This document shows, in pieces, positions 10,701 to 22,500 of a stretch of 64,000 nt of DNA. Source of the stretch: Brachionus manjavacas (lineage: Eukaryota; Rotifera; Eurotatoria; Ploima; Brachionidae); assembly GCA_019054805.1 (NCBI GenBank), contig JAHQIY010000014.1, positions 1,550,001 to 1,614,000 on the forward strand. The letters run 5' to 3'. The translations under genes and the position numbers were made by a program. The notes below the pieces were generated by a model that worked only from the letters and a program-made list of their open reading frames with translations, ran no database searches and was not told the origin of the DNA. Numbering within the stretch: the first letter of the stretch is position 1; each line of letters starts with the position of its first letter.

Positions 10701-10988
10701 TTATTTAGAAGCAGATTGATTTTTTTCTTTTTTTATTTCTTTTTGACTATTTTTGGCTTCTTTTTTTGTCAAATCAATCTAATTAAAAAAATTATTAGTG
10801 ACTAATTGTGAAATTTTACTTTTTTTAGAGCAAAATTATACCTTCTTTAAATTCAAATCAACCTTTTTTGGCTTTTTGGCGATAACGCGCGTTTTTTTCA
10901 AACTACTGCACATATTGGTCACTTTGTGCAACTTTTTTTCGCTCATGGCCAAAATTTCCGATTTCACCTCGCTGCCTTTAGTTTTCAT
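10701..10988 (-). CDS. Small Lys-rich protein, two exons
   Basis: Exons 10988-10842 and 10778-10701 join in phase across a 63-nt GT-AG intron to give a 74-residue, strongly basic product. It starts MKTKGSEVKSEILAMSEKKL and ends QKEIKKEKNQSASK. A TTTAG acceptor lies 14 nt upstream of the ATG, so a short 5' exon or a trans-spliced leader is possible; the frame is also open upstream (IWLR before the Met). Composition suggests a nuclear or nucleolar protein, but I do not recognise the family. It is divergent from the BTB gene that starts at 11140. Confidence 0.55.
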
Positions 10989-11139
10989 TCTTAGCCAAAT
11001 ATCTAAATTATGACAAAAATTTTATACCATTTTTGGTAATTTGTCGAAATTGAAAAATTCAAAATGCCAAAAAAGGAAAATTTGCAGATTAAAATTACCT
11101 ATAAAATTGAATTATTTTTTGTTATTCTTTTTAAATAAA

Positions 11140-11850
11140 ATGGATTTAAACATTGAGCTATACGATTTTTTCAATGGAGATGAACTATCTGATTTGAAGA
11201 TAATTGTCGAAAATCAAACACTTTACGTGCACAAGGCTATTTTGGGTATTTTAATAAAACATATTTTGAAAAACCATTTTACTGGTTTTGCATTAGGAAC
11301 AGTTTCACCAGTTTTCAAAAAAATGCTCACTTCAACATTAAAGGAATCTCAAGAAAATTTGATTCAGCTGCCGGACAAAAAATTAGACGACATCTTAACA
11401 CTGCTAAAAATGCTTTATCCAGACTACCCAAAAGACATGGAAGACTCGAAAGTCCAGGCATTATTGGAACTTAGCGACGAGTATTTGATGAATAGTTTAA
11501 AAGTTTTGATTGAGAAATATTTAGTTAAAAAAGTTGAAGATCTGAACAAATCTAAATTGTATGGTAAAGAAATAGAGCTACAAATTGAGTTTTTAGTTGA
11601 TTTAATAAGCTTGTCTTTGAATTATAATTTAAAAAAGCTGATCCTTTCCTCGACAGAAGCTTTGGCAAATAAATTTACCAAGGCCCAGCTCGAGTCTAGT
11701 GTCAATTTTAATGAGCTTGGTGACTCGATTAAGCTTCAAGTTTATTCCAAAAAAATAGACCTGCTTCAAGAAAAACTGAGCTCGACAACTGCCAAGCTTA
11801 AGCAAAATTCGGATGCCATCTTAAAGAAAAAAATTTTCAACCGCGAATAA
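11140..11850 (+). CDS. BTB/POZ domain protein, two exons
   Basis: BTB domains mediate homodimerisation and often recruit cullin-3. The ATG at 11140 begins MDLNIELYDFFNGDELSD. Then follow the BTB strands LKIIVENQTLYVHKAILG-TVSPVFKKML, a D.LTLLKMLYPDYP segment, and a helical C-terminus (coiled coil near residues 185-215). Exons are 11140-11245 and 11297-11850 (219 aa). The 51-nt intron is in frame and free of stops, so unspliced RNA would add 17 residues in the middle of the BTB fold. Splicing restores the canonical HKAILG(T/S)VSPVFKKML core, which is why I prefer the spliced form. No Kelch, MATH or zinc-finger partner domain is seen. Confidence 0.8.
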   Translation: MDLNIELYDFFNGDELSDLKIIVENQTLYVHKAILGILIKHILKNHFTGFALGTVSPVFKKMLTSTLKESQENLIQLPDKKLDDILTLLKMLYPDYPKDMEDSKVQALLELSDEYLMNSLKVLIEKYLVKKVEDLNKSKLYGKEIELQIEFLVDLISLSLNYNLKKLILSSTEALANKFTKAQLESSVNFNELGDSIKLQVYSKKIDLLQEKLSSTTAKLKQNSDAILKKKIFNRE

Positions 11851-11863
11851 CAGAAAAGGAATT

Positions 11864-12415
11864 TTATTTTTTTAATAAATTAAATTTAATGTATGATACT
11901 ATTTTGAAATTTAGATATGCATCAATATATGGCTCATTGATCCATAAAGATATTAAAGTCGTTTGACACTCTTCTTTTAGGCGCGATTTAAATAAATATT
12001 CATTAACAAGACAGCTTTTTAGTTGATATTCATTTAAATAATTTGTTTCTAAATCTAAAAGTTCTTTTTTAAACTCATTTTTGTCTATTTTAGAAAAAAA
12101 ATCCAATTCCATTTCGAATAAATTTCCTAAATTTTTCACTATCTGCTCCAAACGAGACTTGTAATTATTCAGATTGCTCAATTCTGATTTTAATTTGTCC
12201 ACGAATTGATTGCATTTAGAAAGATTGGCAAATTTATCACTGTCAATGATTACCTCTTTATTTTCACCTTCATTAGTCAATTTATAATAATCCTCATAAA
12301 CACTCTTAACATGTGAACTGCCTATATTTGTCGACAATACCCATTTTTGCTCAATTATTTCCGTCAATTCGGCTAATAACCTTTCAGCTTGCTGATCGAG
12401 TAAAGACCTACTCAT
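11864..12415 (-). CDS. CINP: CINP-like protein (CDK2-interacting protein homologue)
   Basis: This is a single-exon gene of 183 aa with ATG at 12415. In vertebrates CINP is a small coiled-coil protein that binds CDK2/CDC7 and ATRIP and acts in replication and genome maintenance. Support comes from length and from the C-terminal block: a helix ending in KEECQTTLISLWINEPYID aligns with the family's leucine-rich helix followed by an S(M/L)W..(Q/E)PY motif. The N-terminal part carries a W-x(4)-T-N-I-x(3) segment as in CINP. The middle is coiled coil. It is tail-to-tail with the BTB gene, only 13 nt apart. The match is by family memory and moderate; another small coiled-coil family is possible. Confidence 0.6.
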   Translation of the reverse strand: MSRSLLDQQAERLLAELTEIIEQKWVLSTNIGSSHVKSVYEDYYKLTNEGENKEVIIDSDKFANLSKCNQFVDKLKSELSNLNNYKSRLEQIVKNLGNLFEMELDFFSKIDKNEFKKELLDLETNYLNEYQLKSCLVNEYLFKSRLKEECQTTLISLWINEPYIDAYLNFKIVSYIKFNLLKK

Positions 12416-12569
12416 CTATTAAACTCAATATTATTTTTTAATAAAACAGTTTTTAATGATTTTTTATAACCATAAAAATAAGTCTAAACAACAAATAAAA
12501 AAATTGTACAAAAATTTATTCAAATTTTTTTAATAAAAAATAATTATCGTTTATAAAACACATTTTGGT

Positions 12570-13099
12570 TTAGTCTGATTTTGGCACTAATTTGTTTAGA
12601 TTGGTGCGAAATTCTTGTGATTTATGATCAAGTTCTTTCTCGAGGCTCTTAATAATGATGTCATATTTGTCGCATAGCTCATTCATTGAATCAACTAGCC
12701 TTCTTTTATCACTGACCAGCAGTGAATCAATTGATTTATTAGGATCGTCGACAAATCTCCTTAAAATAAAATGATTAATTGTGCAGTCAGCTTGGACAAA
12801 AAGTTAACCATGCAGGCTTGCCAGCTTGATCTGAGGATCTGATCATGGAATGAAGTTTTTCAACTTTTTCAAAAAAATTCATGCTTTTGTTGTATTCTTC
12901 GAAGTTTTCTTTGCATTTGGGTAAAACTTCCTTAAACCATTGTGAATACACTTCGTAGACACCATCTTTTTTGTCAAATTTACTCAGCTCAAATTTTACA
13001 CTATTTAGACTAAGAAAAATTAAAAAAATGTAGCCAGCCTTTATAAATTTACTGAATAGCTTTCAATTGCTTTTGGATCAAATCATAAATTTCATTCAT
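12570..13099 (-). CDS. Small coiled-coil protein, three exons, unassigned
   Basis: Exons 13099-13053, 13009-12809 and 12759-12570 join in phase (introns of 43 and 49 nt) to a 145-residue protein. It starts MNEIYDLIQKQLKAIH, has FKEVLPKCKENF in the middle and ends with a long charged helix finishing LVPKSD. The LPKC plus C-terminal helix arrangement is weakly reminiscent of BLOC-1 subunit 5, but I would not assign that. It was assembled entirely from splice signals. The strongest evidence is that all three phases close and no stop occurs. Confidence 0.6.
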
Positions 13100-13291
13100 T
13101 TTAAATTGAATTATTTAAATTATCTTTACTTTAAAGCATGCTTTGAATTAATTTAAAATTTAAAGCCAAAGACTTGAGTATAGTCTTAAAGCTAGCTCAA
13201 ATTTAAATGACTGCAGTTTTCAAAAATTTTAAGCTTAAAATTTTGAAATTTTTGTTTGAAAATTTATTTTTCAAGTAAAGGTTTGTCAATC

Positions 13292-13915
13292 ATGTTCGGC
13301 TTGAGCTACAAAATTTTGTTCTTTTTACCAATTTTTTGTTTGGCTTTTGCCAAAAATAGTACTTGTAAGTTTGATCAATTAAAATTTGACTAATTTTGGT
13401 AAAACTTTATTTTCAGTTTCTTTGAAAACCACTAAATGCCAGTTCATTTCAGCTAAGAATGAGTTGTTTTGTGACTCGTAAGAAAAATACTAGAAAATGT
13501 TTGCAAATAAAAATAATTTTTTCTAAGGTATAAAGGAAATAAAACTTGTGAAGCCATAATCGATAGCTTGCCATTAAATTTTACATTATTTGCAATTGGT
13601 GAATTTAAAGCCACAGCCGGACAAATACCTTTAACTTGGTTTAGACTCTTTCCGAGGAAAATTGACAATACTGGATGGTGGTATTACAAACACATGAGAG
13701 AAGAGAACAAAAAAATGTCTTTGCACAGTAAAGAGAAAGTGTCCAAGTACAATACTGGAATAGTAGTTGTGGACTCTTTGTGCTGGAATCAGATGACTCA
13801 TGTAATCAAATCTTCAAGCACTTTTGATGTCATTCAAACTGAGCGCTATAATTATGGAATTTTCGCCAAGCCCTTCTACAGAGTTAAAATGATCGGTACT
13901 CTGGAAATTTTATAG
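13292..13915 (+). CDS. Secreted small protein with signal peptide, three exons
   Basis: The ATG at 13292 starts MFGLSYKILFFLPIFCLAFA, a clear signal peptide. Exons 13292-13364, 13417-13477 and 13528-13915 join in phase (introns of 52 and 50 nt) to 173 aa. The mature part has four cysteines (KTTKC, LFCDS, KTCEA, SLCWN), an aromatic DNTGWWYYKHM segment and a beta-rich C-terminus. No known domain is recognised. It is divergent from the coiled-coil gene, with about 190 nt between the two starts that could hold both promoters. Confidence 0.75.
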
Positions 13916-14449
13916 AATTATTTGTTAGTTGATTAATTTATGATAGTCCTGAGTGACTAAAATTTTTTTACAATTTTGTAAATTTGAAAATTTTTATGTT
14001 TTTAAAATTTTTTGAGAATTTGAAAAATAGAACTAAATACATTTTTGTAGAATAAAATTTTTTAAAAATTTTCTCAATTTTAAAACATGTATCAAGATTT
14101 GAAATGGTGTTGTTTTAAAAGAATGGTAAATTGAGCTATGAAAAAAAGTAGCTTTTTGGAAAGATCTCACTATAAATATGAGTCCTAACTCAGTTGCTTG
14201 TTTATGTGCTCTTCTCATATTAAAGAATTTTCAACAAAAGACCAGAAAATTTTTTGAAAAAAATGATGTATTGTATTTTGTCCAGCTATTTAATTATTTT
14301 TTACTAAGTTGATAATTTTCTTATTATATTTTAAAATAATTAAAAAAAATATTTTTTTTTTAAATTTTTATCTCTATTTATTATACATCGACAAGCATGC
14401 TGTTAATTTTGAGGCTTAAAAAACAAAAAATTTAAAAAAAGGAATAAAA
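13916..14449. other. AT-rich intergenic DNA, nothing recognised
   Basis: No frame or repeat that I can support. Confidence 0.5.
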
Positions 14450-14870
14450 AGATACAGGAAAAGCATATGCACCCTAACAAATTCTTCTATTTGGTCTTTT
14501 TCTTTGGTAATTTTCAAGTTCCGATTTTGCATTTTTTGTGTTTCGGTTTTAATCTTCTGAGTACCTGATTGAAGTATTATAAAACAATAGTCAAAAAATG
14601 ATCTTATAAGTGATACATATAAAATTCTGCTGATTTTAAAAGAGGATCCCCATATTAAACTTTTAATTTTTCTGATTTAATACCAAGGAATGTTGTATTT
14701 GGGTCGAGAGTAAAATGTGAGTTGCCGATTTTTTTTTTCATTCCATAATTTATTTCGTAATTTTTTCGAAGATCAGTCTTGGTAAATGTTGCGTAGCAAG
14801 TTTTCTTTTTGTTTATTTAGTCCTTATTTATTGTAGCATTCAATGATTCTATTCACTACCTTTTGAAGAA
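14450..14870 (-). mobile_element. Decayed LINE reverse transcriptase fragment
   Basis: Read on the minus strand with several shifts, the stretch resembles the part of a LINE RT after the palm. It shows TCYATFTKTDLRKNYEIN, a DPNTTFLGI step, then RSFFDYC and a Q-NR-LK thumb piece. Stops and frameshifts are frequent, so it is old. Confidence 0.55.
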
Positions 14871-16762
14871 ATTAAAATAGCTTTAATCAATTTTCTGAGG
14901 TAAATTTTTTGTTAATTTAATTCAGCTAAAATCAAAATAGCTTTAAATAAAAAAAAAATAATAAGAATAGCTAAGTAATAAAAAAAGCATGTATCAATAG
15001 CTAATTTTAATTAGAAGCAATCAGTGAATTGGAAAAAAATATTTTATTTTGAAAAATGTCAGATGTTGATCAACTAACATCTTATGTTAGAAATCTTAAA
15101 TATAGATTTTATTTCTCTCTCACAAAAAGGTTATATTTCTCTATCTTGTTTTATTTCTCATCCCCAGTTGCATTTTTATTGTTTATTAGTATAGACAAAA
15201 TGGACAGCAAAATAAAAAAAAAACATTTTAAGCTCTTAATTGAGATTAATATAATTAATTAATTAATTAATTAATTAATAGACTAAAATTTTTTTATATT
15301 TTATATTTTTGATGCTTTTTATTATGCAAAAATTAAATCTCTTATATGTACAAATTAAAAATTATTATTTTAATTGAAACTAAATTAACAAAAAATTTAC
15401 ATTTCGTTTTTATTTCGTCTTACATTTTAATTATACATTTTCGTCTTACATTTTAATTATACATTTTTTAATTTTAATACATCGCCAGAATTGGCGCTAA
15501 ATTAAATTAAAAAAAAATAAATTTTGAGAAATTAGGTTTTGATTTTATTTTTATTGACACCTTATTTGAATAAAATTTTTTAGCTTTATTGAATTATTTA
15601 AAAATTAAGGCAATTAAGCTATTCTAAAACATTTTTTTCTTTATTTAAAAAAAAATAATTGAGCTATTTTGATATATTTTTTAACCTGTACGCTGTTTTA
15701 ATTATAGTTTTTTTTTAAAACGATGCTATTTTGAGCTACTCCTGTATGATAGATCTATTGTATTTTTTAATACATTAATTTTAAAACTTGCCTATGAGGC
15801 TCAATTTAACCAAATAAATAATAAAAATGTAAATCGTGTGTGCCTTCTGAACAAAAAAAATGTCTAAAAATCATAAATGAAGTAAAAAATGTTAGTGAAA
15901 TTTATTTTAGCTTGAAAAAAACTCTTAATTCAATAATTAAAGATTATCAACAGATTAGCATCGAACAAATTTTTCATACCAAGTCAAAATTTTACTGAAC
16001 AAGTCATGCATTCTATTAACAAAATTTGATGATGTTCATTTTGATCCAAAATTAATTATTTGAATGTTTATTATTTGAATAAAAAAATGGGTCCTTTTGT
16101 TGCACACAGTTTCTAATCCGAGTACCGATAATTTAGATGTTTTTTAGATAATTACCGAGCATATATTTGTTACGGTGTGAAAATAACGAATTACGAAAAA
16201 TTTATTTTAAATTTACTTTAAAAGTTTATTCAACACAATTTAGTTCTTTGTCTTCTCTTTATCTCCTCTGAAGTTAATCTAAGGTATTCAGGCCAAATTC
16301 CCTAGACTAACATATTTAAAGAAAGTTAACTTTTTCGGGGCGTATTACTATAAAATAAGCTAAAAAGCTCAATTTTTGTTTTTTTTACTTCAGGTTCAAT
16401 GTGAAATTTTTTTCTGGTAAAAAAGTGATCAAACATTGAGCAAAAACTAGTGTGTTTAATTATATTTTATTCAAAAACTAAGGATTAAAAAATACATAAT
16501 ATCAGATTAATAATTTTCACCATTCTCTTTCTTCAAAATATATTTTACAATAGGTGAAATAATTTTTAGGCCATTCAAACAAAAGTAATTATTGTAAATC
16601 GTGGCCACTTCCGTTTGTTTATCTATTTCTTTGGTGTTTTTTAAATACATAAAGTCTAAGTAATGAAAATTAAATGAATAAACCAATTTTGAGATTCAAA
16701 AAAAAAATATTTTTTTTGTTAAATTACTTTAATAAATAAACAAATTAATAAAAATTTAAATA
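14871..16762. other. AT-rich intergenic DNA with a (TTAA)n run
   Basis: A TTAATTAA microsatellite of about 30 nt lies at 15251-15281. A short tandem echo of TTTCGTCTTACATTTTAATT occurs near 15405-15465. No coding signal. Confidence 0.5.
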
Positions 16763-18394
16763 CTAAACTTTAACATGTTTCTTATTCATCAGAACTATAT
16801 AGTATCCAGAATCTAAGGAATCATTTAGCCAATTTTGTTTTCGCCTACGTTTAAATCTATTTCGCATAGAATTTTTAGAAACACATTTTTTTCTAATTAA
16901 TGAAATCAATAAGAAAAACAAGAGTAAAAAAGCTGTCATAACCAAAATAAAACTAATTATAAAAATTAAAAAATTAAATTTGGCAAAAATGATTGTCAAA
17001 ATGGAATTTCGACGCGTCTGGTCCATAAGATCGCTGTCGCTTTGGGACTTGACTTGCAAGCTCTGCGCACACTGATCAACTTTTAGATGAAATTCACAAA
17101 TAAACTCGATATTGTCATGGAGAGACAAAACTTCCGGACACACATCAAAATATTCCACTGACCACGCATCCAAGTATGCGCTTGAGTAGTTCCTGGCATA
17201 AATGCACACAAAATAAACTGAACAGAATAGATTTTTATCCTTGAACAAAACAGCTAGGCTCAAACTCATCTGGTCATAACCGAACAACTTTAATCGCCTT
17301 TCATTATATAAATTTTGATCGGCTTCAGAATAAAACTTGTCCACCACTAAATTTTGATTTATTCTGTTCAAATAATTGACGATTTGATATAGGCTGCAAA
17401 AGTCAGAAATCAATTTCGGATTTCTTAGGCTAAAATCATTTAGAGTAGTCGACTCAAGACAATTGTACATCCACTGATAGTCTGGCAGTGAAAATTTTAA
17501 AAAATTCGAATTTATGGACAAGGTCCGTAGTTTTTTGAGCCAAGTGAACGCCTTTGGGTGAATATATTCAATGGGGTTGGTGTCAAGATCCAGAAACTCG
17601 AGTTCATCAAGCTCTTGGAACATGAAATGTTCCACTCTAGTCAAATTATTCAGCGACAAAGTTAAATATTTTAATTTTTTGAATTTTTTAAAAAATGAGC
17701 TCCTAATTACTGTCACTGAACAATTTACTATTTCTAGCTGCTCGACTGATTCTATTAAAGGAAATAAAAAAGTTTGTTCATCTAGAACTGGCATGAACGT
17801 GTTGTATAGTTTTAAATCACTCACGCTGCCAATCGGTTCCAGGTCATAAAATGCTGATTTGCTCGCTTGAATTTCTCTAATATTTAACAATTTTAATTTA
17901 GCCTCGTTTAATAAATTAATCCAATTTAAAATTGTAAAATTAACATTCATTAAATAAAGTTCGAGTCTTAAATTTTTAAAGCTCCTGGGCTCTATGAATC
18001 TAACTTGAGAGTCGTAGATAAAAAAAGCCAAATTGGCCCATATGTTCAATTGTTTAATTCGATTAATGTTCGAAAAGGAAATTTTAACAATTGTTGACTT
18101 TTGTTTGGGATTTTTTTTGGCTAAATTTTCCAAAATTTGCTTCAAATTTCCGATTGTTCCGGGGCTAATTTCAGTTATGCCAGAATTGCTTAGGTCCAAA
18201 GAGCAGAGTAAATTGACCGGCTTGAACTCGTACTGGACTAAATCGGCAATAGATGGAGCAATTTGGGTCAGGTCCATTTTTCCATTGCAGTTGATGTTGA
18301 CACAGTCGAATATGTCGATGTAGTAGGGGCATTTGGTGACTGCTGAGCTGGCCAGAAGAACAAATATTGCTTGGATGAAGAGAAACTTTGCCAT
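16763..18394 (-). CDS. Leucine-rich-repeat single-pass membrane protein
   Basis: An intronless frame of 543 aa with ATG at 18394. A signal peptide (MAKFLFIQAIFVLLASSAVT) is followed by a Cys pair and LRRs from roughly residue 55 to 330. Clear repeats are LKYLTLSLNNLTRVEHFMF, LEFLDLDTNPIEYIHPKAF and LRTLSINSNFLKF. A cysteine-containing juxtamembrane region follows. A hydrophobic helix lies near residues 465-505 (FLIFIISFILVMTAFLLLFF), and then a short basic cytoplasmic tail with RKKC and RFKRRRK. There is no TIR or kinase domain. Role is probably cell-surface recognition or adhesion. Lack of introns differs from most neighbours. Confidence 0.82.
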   Translation of the reverse strand: MAKFLFIQAIFVLLASSAVTKCPYYIDIFDCVNINCNGKMDLTQIAPSIADLVQYEFKPVNLLCSLDLSNSGITEISPGTIGNLKQILENLAKKNPKQKSTIVKISFSNINRIKQLNIWANLAFFIYDSQVRFIEPRSFKNLRLELYLMNVNFTILNWINLLNEAKLKLLNIREIQASKSAFYDLEPIGSVSDLKLYNTFMPVLDEQTFLFPLIESVEQLEIVNCSVTVIRSSFFKKFKKLKYLTLSLNNLTRVEHFMFQELDELEFLDLDTNPIEYIHPKAFTWLKKLRTLSINSNFLKFSLPDYQWMYNCLESTTLNDFSLRNPKLISDFCSLYQIVNYLNRINQNLVVDKFYSEADQNLYNERRLKLFGYDQMSLSLAVLFKDKNLFCSVYFVCIYARNYSSAYLDAWSVEYFDVCPEVLSLHDNIEFICEFHLKVDQCAQSLQVKSQSDSDLMDQTRRNSILTIIFAKFNFLIFIISFILVMTAFLLLFFLLISLIRKKCVSKNSMRNRFKRRRKQNWLNDSLDSGYYIVLMNKKHVKV

Positions 18395-20269
18395 TTGCTT
18401 GCTTAACCATTCATCTTAAATCTAAATTTTTTCTTTTAGTTTTGTTTTATCCTCAAATTCCGGTAAGGTAAACTTAGTCAAACAAATTCATGAATGAATG
18501 GCTAAATAAACAAGAATATATTTTCCGCTTGACCAAACCGATGAATATTTATAAAACTGTGCTCAAATCGGAAATTTTAATTTCAAATCGAAATCTGATA
18601 TTTTGATCAAGCTTTGCCTTTCCTTGAAGTTAGCCTTAATAGTAAAAAAATCTAATTAAACTACAAACAATGTGATATTTTAATTAAGTTCAAATAAATA
18701 AAAATTCATATTCGAAAAATTCAATACAAGAAAAAAATTTATCTATTAGCTATGACTATGAAAGTTGAACATTTTTTTATCTTTTATTTATTTAATAAAA
18801 TAATTTTAGGGATTTACCCCTAGGATTATCGCCTTCTTTCGGTCCTCATGTAATATAAAAATAGAAAATTTAAAAATAGTAATTAGGTTATATATAAAAA
18901 TGATGTATACAAAAAATTATAAATTTTGAACATTTTTTTAAGGGCTTATCTGTTTCGAAAATTTTTTAAAAAAATAAAAAACTTTTGGCGTATACATAGT
19001 ACAGATTTTGTTTATCATTTTAGTAAAAACGGTGCGCATCTGTGTGTCTATTTATCACTTTTTTTTATTTTAAATTAGATTTTTGAAATTCAATTGAGAG
19101 AAAAGCTTGCCTACTATTTAATTTTTGGATTTGATTTAGAATAGGTGAGAAACACTAACTATGATAAACTAAAAAAATATCTATATTGCATAATAAAACA
19201 AGTCCCATAGCTAGATCTAACTATTCAATTTAGCAAAATCCCCCTAATTAACATTTGCAATACACAATTAGATCTCAGTTTGATACATTTTGGCTAAGAT
19301 TATGCGCCTATGTTTTTTAATCTATTGAAATTTTCTAGTAAAAATATTGCTTTAAGATTTTCATCTTAAAAAAGTGACAAATGACAAAAAAATAAGGCCT
19401 TTGTTCTCTTTTGTGTAAATATTGGTGCCCATATTTAACTTAAATCTCGTGGCCTCAAGATTTTGTTTGAGCTTAAGAGCATAATTGAATTTAGTAATTT
19501 GAAAAAATTTTGCAAATGTCTCCACTCTTAAAATGTTTTTGTCGTCGAAATCAACAGACACATATTTTAGTAATTAATTTAGATTGAGAAAATTCGGTAA
19601 AACTGCACCAAATTTGTATCAAAAATTTGTCTCAAATTTGTCTGACATAATTTGATTGCATGAAAAACAAAATGCTTTTTTTAAATTTTGAAAAAAATTA
19701 TTTACCTGAGCATAATTTGATAAATCAAAGAAAATTAATTACAATTTAAATAATTGAAAAAAAAGATAGTTATCTTAATTTAAAATGAGCATTTAAAATC
19801 TAATCATTTAAGTGTCTTTGATTTTTTTAAATCCAACAAATCCAAATTATTTTTACTCTTGATCTTGTTAAATTGAACAAGTTTAGATAAGCAGTTTTTT
19901 AAGGTAGAAAAATTCAATTATTCTAAATGAGAAAAAGCAAATTAAGAGAATTCACTTAAATTGTAAGAAAAACAAAATATAAAGATTTTTTGTCCTTGAT
20001 AGTTGAGTAAGCCATAGTTATGAATACAAAATCTAGGTTAGCTTAAAATATCAAAAAACATATGTTTCAAAGATAATCTTTTAAAAATTTTGTCTGGTAT
20101 TTATCATTAAATTTTCAAAAAATTAAGTTGTTCTTTAAGTTTAGATTTTTTGTGTCTGATTAAATTTATTTGAACATAATTTCATAATTTGTTAAAAATT
20201 AAATAGTATCATTTTTTAATATAAACCTATATTTTAATTTTTTTTCTTCCTAATTCACTTGTCCTGGAG
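18395..20269. other. AT-rich intergenic DNA, nothing recognised
   Basis: A 66-codon minus frame at 19361-19561 has no supporting motif or splice context. The rest is low-complexity AT. Confidence 0.5.
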
Positions 20270-20490
20270 CATATGTTCATAACCATTAATTTTCACTCAA
20301 GTCGATCTTTGACCTCTATGCTTTTTCCCATGTTATTTCCATTTCGGCGAGCTCTTTCGTTCACCCTTGAGGAGTCACTTGAAGGGCTTTTTTTGGTATC
20401 TGTGTGTCTCTCATTCTAATGCATGTCAAGACTTTTTCTGCCAGATTCAGAAATTTTCAAACTTTCAGTTTCGAATAGAGTAAAGATGTA
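20270..20490 (-). mobile_element. Fossil 3' end of an RTE-like LINE ORF
   Basis: The minus strand resembles the extreme C-terminus of RTE-type endonuclease/RT proteins: DTQIPKKALQVTPQG followed by an ELAEMEITWEKA segment, with one or more stops and shifts. The stretch is GC-richer than its flanks. It is the same class as the fragment at 60900-61140 but covers a different part. Confidence 0.45.
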
Positions 20491-21525
20491 ATTTCAAGAA
20501 TTTCAAAAAAGAAAATTTTAATATATTTTATCTTTGAAGTATTTTTAGAAAAGTTAAATAGAAAATCTCTTATAACTTTGTAATTTTCGTATATCTATTA
20601 ATTGTATTTTTAACTAAAAAAATTTTAATAAAATCTTCGAAAGAAAATAAAATCTTAATTTACTTTCCGGAATAAGAAATTGAAAAGTATCTTATAGCTC
20701 AATTATATAGGTGATTGAAAAGTCATCTGTCGGGTTACTGAAAAGTATCCTATTATAAAAAAATCCTATTGTTGTGTTCTTTGAGGCTTTAGGAACTAGG
20801 TGAAAGACTTGGTCACAAGCTGACCAACTCGAGCACAGAATAGTATAGTTTTTCCGTATATTGAAAATTATGCAAAAAAAAGCATTGAAAAGTATCATTG
20901 AGACCTCTATTTCGATCTTACAACAGTCAAGCAAATCAAGAACCGAAGATTGATCAAAAACCACTCAACCGTGACGGATCAGAAACGCGCTCGAGGCATT
21001 ACAACAGAATTGAGCAGTTTAAGTTTTGTTTCTTCGCTGTTGCTGACTGATTTCCATGCTGGTCGGATATTTCCTGATATTTTTAGCTATTTTCAATAGA
21101 ACAAAATTCTTTCTTATTTTTAAATAAAAAAAAGACAAAAAATTAAAGAATCAAATAGGGACATTCCTTAAAAATATTAAAAAAAAAGGAAAATAAGAAA
21201 AATGATTACTAATATTTTAAACATTATTATTTAAAACTTTAATAATCGAGAATTTTAGTCAGATTTTTTTCGGTTCACTAAGGCTCAATATAAAATTATT
21301 TTAAGAAGATTGCGACATTTAAAATTTTTTTTAATTAAATAAATAACACAGATATTAAAAAAAATAACTAAATGCAATAAAATAAAACCTAGAAAGTAAT
21401 TAAAATTCAAATATTTATTGTTTTATAAAGAACATCTTGACTTTTCCTTTAAACATTTAAATTTAAATTAATAATCTAATTTTTTTGTGAAAAATTTCTT
21501 TTTATTTAATAAAAAAAATAAAAAA
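20491..21525. other. Intergenic DNA, GC-richer island at 20760-21070 unassigned
   Basis: The island contains short open stretches on both strands. One, on the plus strand near 20925, reads KQIKNRRLIKNH and might be a decayed transposase helix-turn-helix. I cannot assign it. The rest is AT-rich. Confidence 0.3.
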
Positions 21526-22500
21526 ATGAAGCCAATTTGTCAAATATTGATTATGACCATATTCTTAATGAATTTTGAACCAAATTTTTGTCAGCACATG
21601 AATCAATTTGAAAAACTTTGGCTAAACGGATCAACAGATTTGGCTGTGTCAGAACAATTTAGAAGCGCTTATTCCTTGTACACTGTTCAAGGTCTGAGTC
21701 TTCTAAAATGTGCCTCTTTTTGTTCAATAAACAATATTTGTCTCATTTTTTCGAAAAAAAAATTAGGAAATAATTCCGAATGTGAATTTTTTTCATCCCA
21801 AAATTTTGTGGAATCAGAAATTATTTCAAATGGTTATTCATCTGTATACAGAAAAAAGCTTGATATTTTGGAAACAACTGTTACAACTACAACATCCACT
21901 TCAACAACAACTACCGTTGATTATACATGTCTCGGTGGTGAATGTTCGTGTTTTGATAGCATGAGGTTATATGAAAAAATATTTTTTTATTTTTTAAGTA
22001 TTAAAATTTTTTAATTTAAAGTTATTTTTCAAAATCTTTGAGTAAATGTGTAAAATGTAGAGATGGTTGGACAGCATATAAAAATATTTGCTATCAGGGA
22101 TTCAGTAGTGTCAAAAGATGGCAAGACTTTGTCAACTATTGTATATCACTCAATTCAACACTCTTAATTGCAGACAGTTCTGAAAAATTTGATTATTTCC
22201 GTTCAGTTTCCAGAACTCTCACTGAGATTAGTAATAACCAACGCACTTGGGTAAATTTCAATTGTCTTCTTATTTTAAAAAATTATCTTATAACAAACCT
22301 TATACAAGGTAAATGCGAAATATGATGTGATAGGAGTTTTTGAATGGGAAAATGCAAAACCTATGAACACGACTTATTTTAGTCTTGGGTTATTAACTAG
22401 TTTTACTGGATGCTTTTGTTATTATACTACTCCATCATCACTTTTGACAATTACTGGATGTACGATGAAATCTAATGGAATTTGTGAATATAGTGATTGA
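21526..22500 (+). CDS. Secreted PAN + C-type-lectin-like protein, family member 1
   Basis: Exons 21526-21965, 22022-22250 and 22309-22500 join in phase to 286 aa. A signal peptide (MKPICQILIMTIFLMNF) is followed by a PAN/apple-like domain with LKCASFCSINNIC and ECEFF cysteines (residues about 35-115). Then come a short Thr/Ser linker, a CLGGECSCFD spacer and a CVKC knuckle. The C-type-lectin-like domain (about 155-286) has WTAYKNICYQGF, W..FVNYC, STLLIADSSEKF, QRTW, a GCFCYYTTP core and the final NGICEYSD. C-type lectins bind glycans or proteins outside the cell, but the Ca2+ motif WND is not evident. The ATG at 21526 is chosen because the paralogue at 23534 starts at the equivalent codon. 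Confidence 0.85.

Noticed and set aside
12570-13099. Assignment of the coiled-coil gene to BLOC-1 subunit 5
   Set aside because: Only an LPKC word and general helix layout agree; not enough for a name.
19361-19561. 66-codon minus frame
   Set aside because: No motif, splice partner or codon bias that would separate it from background.
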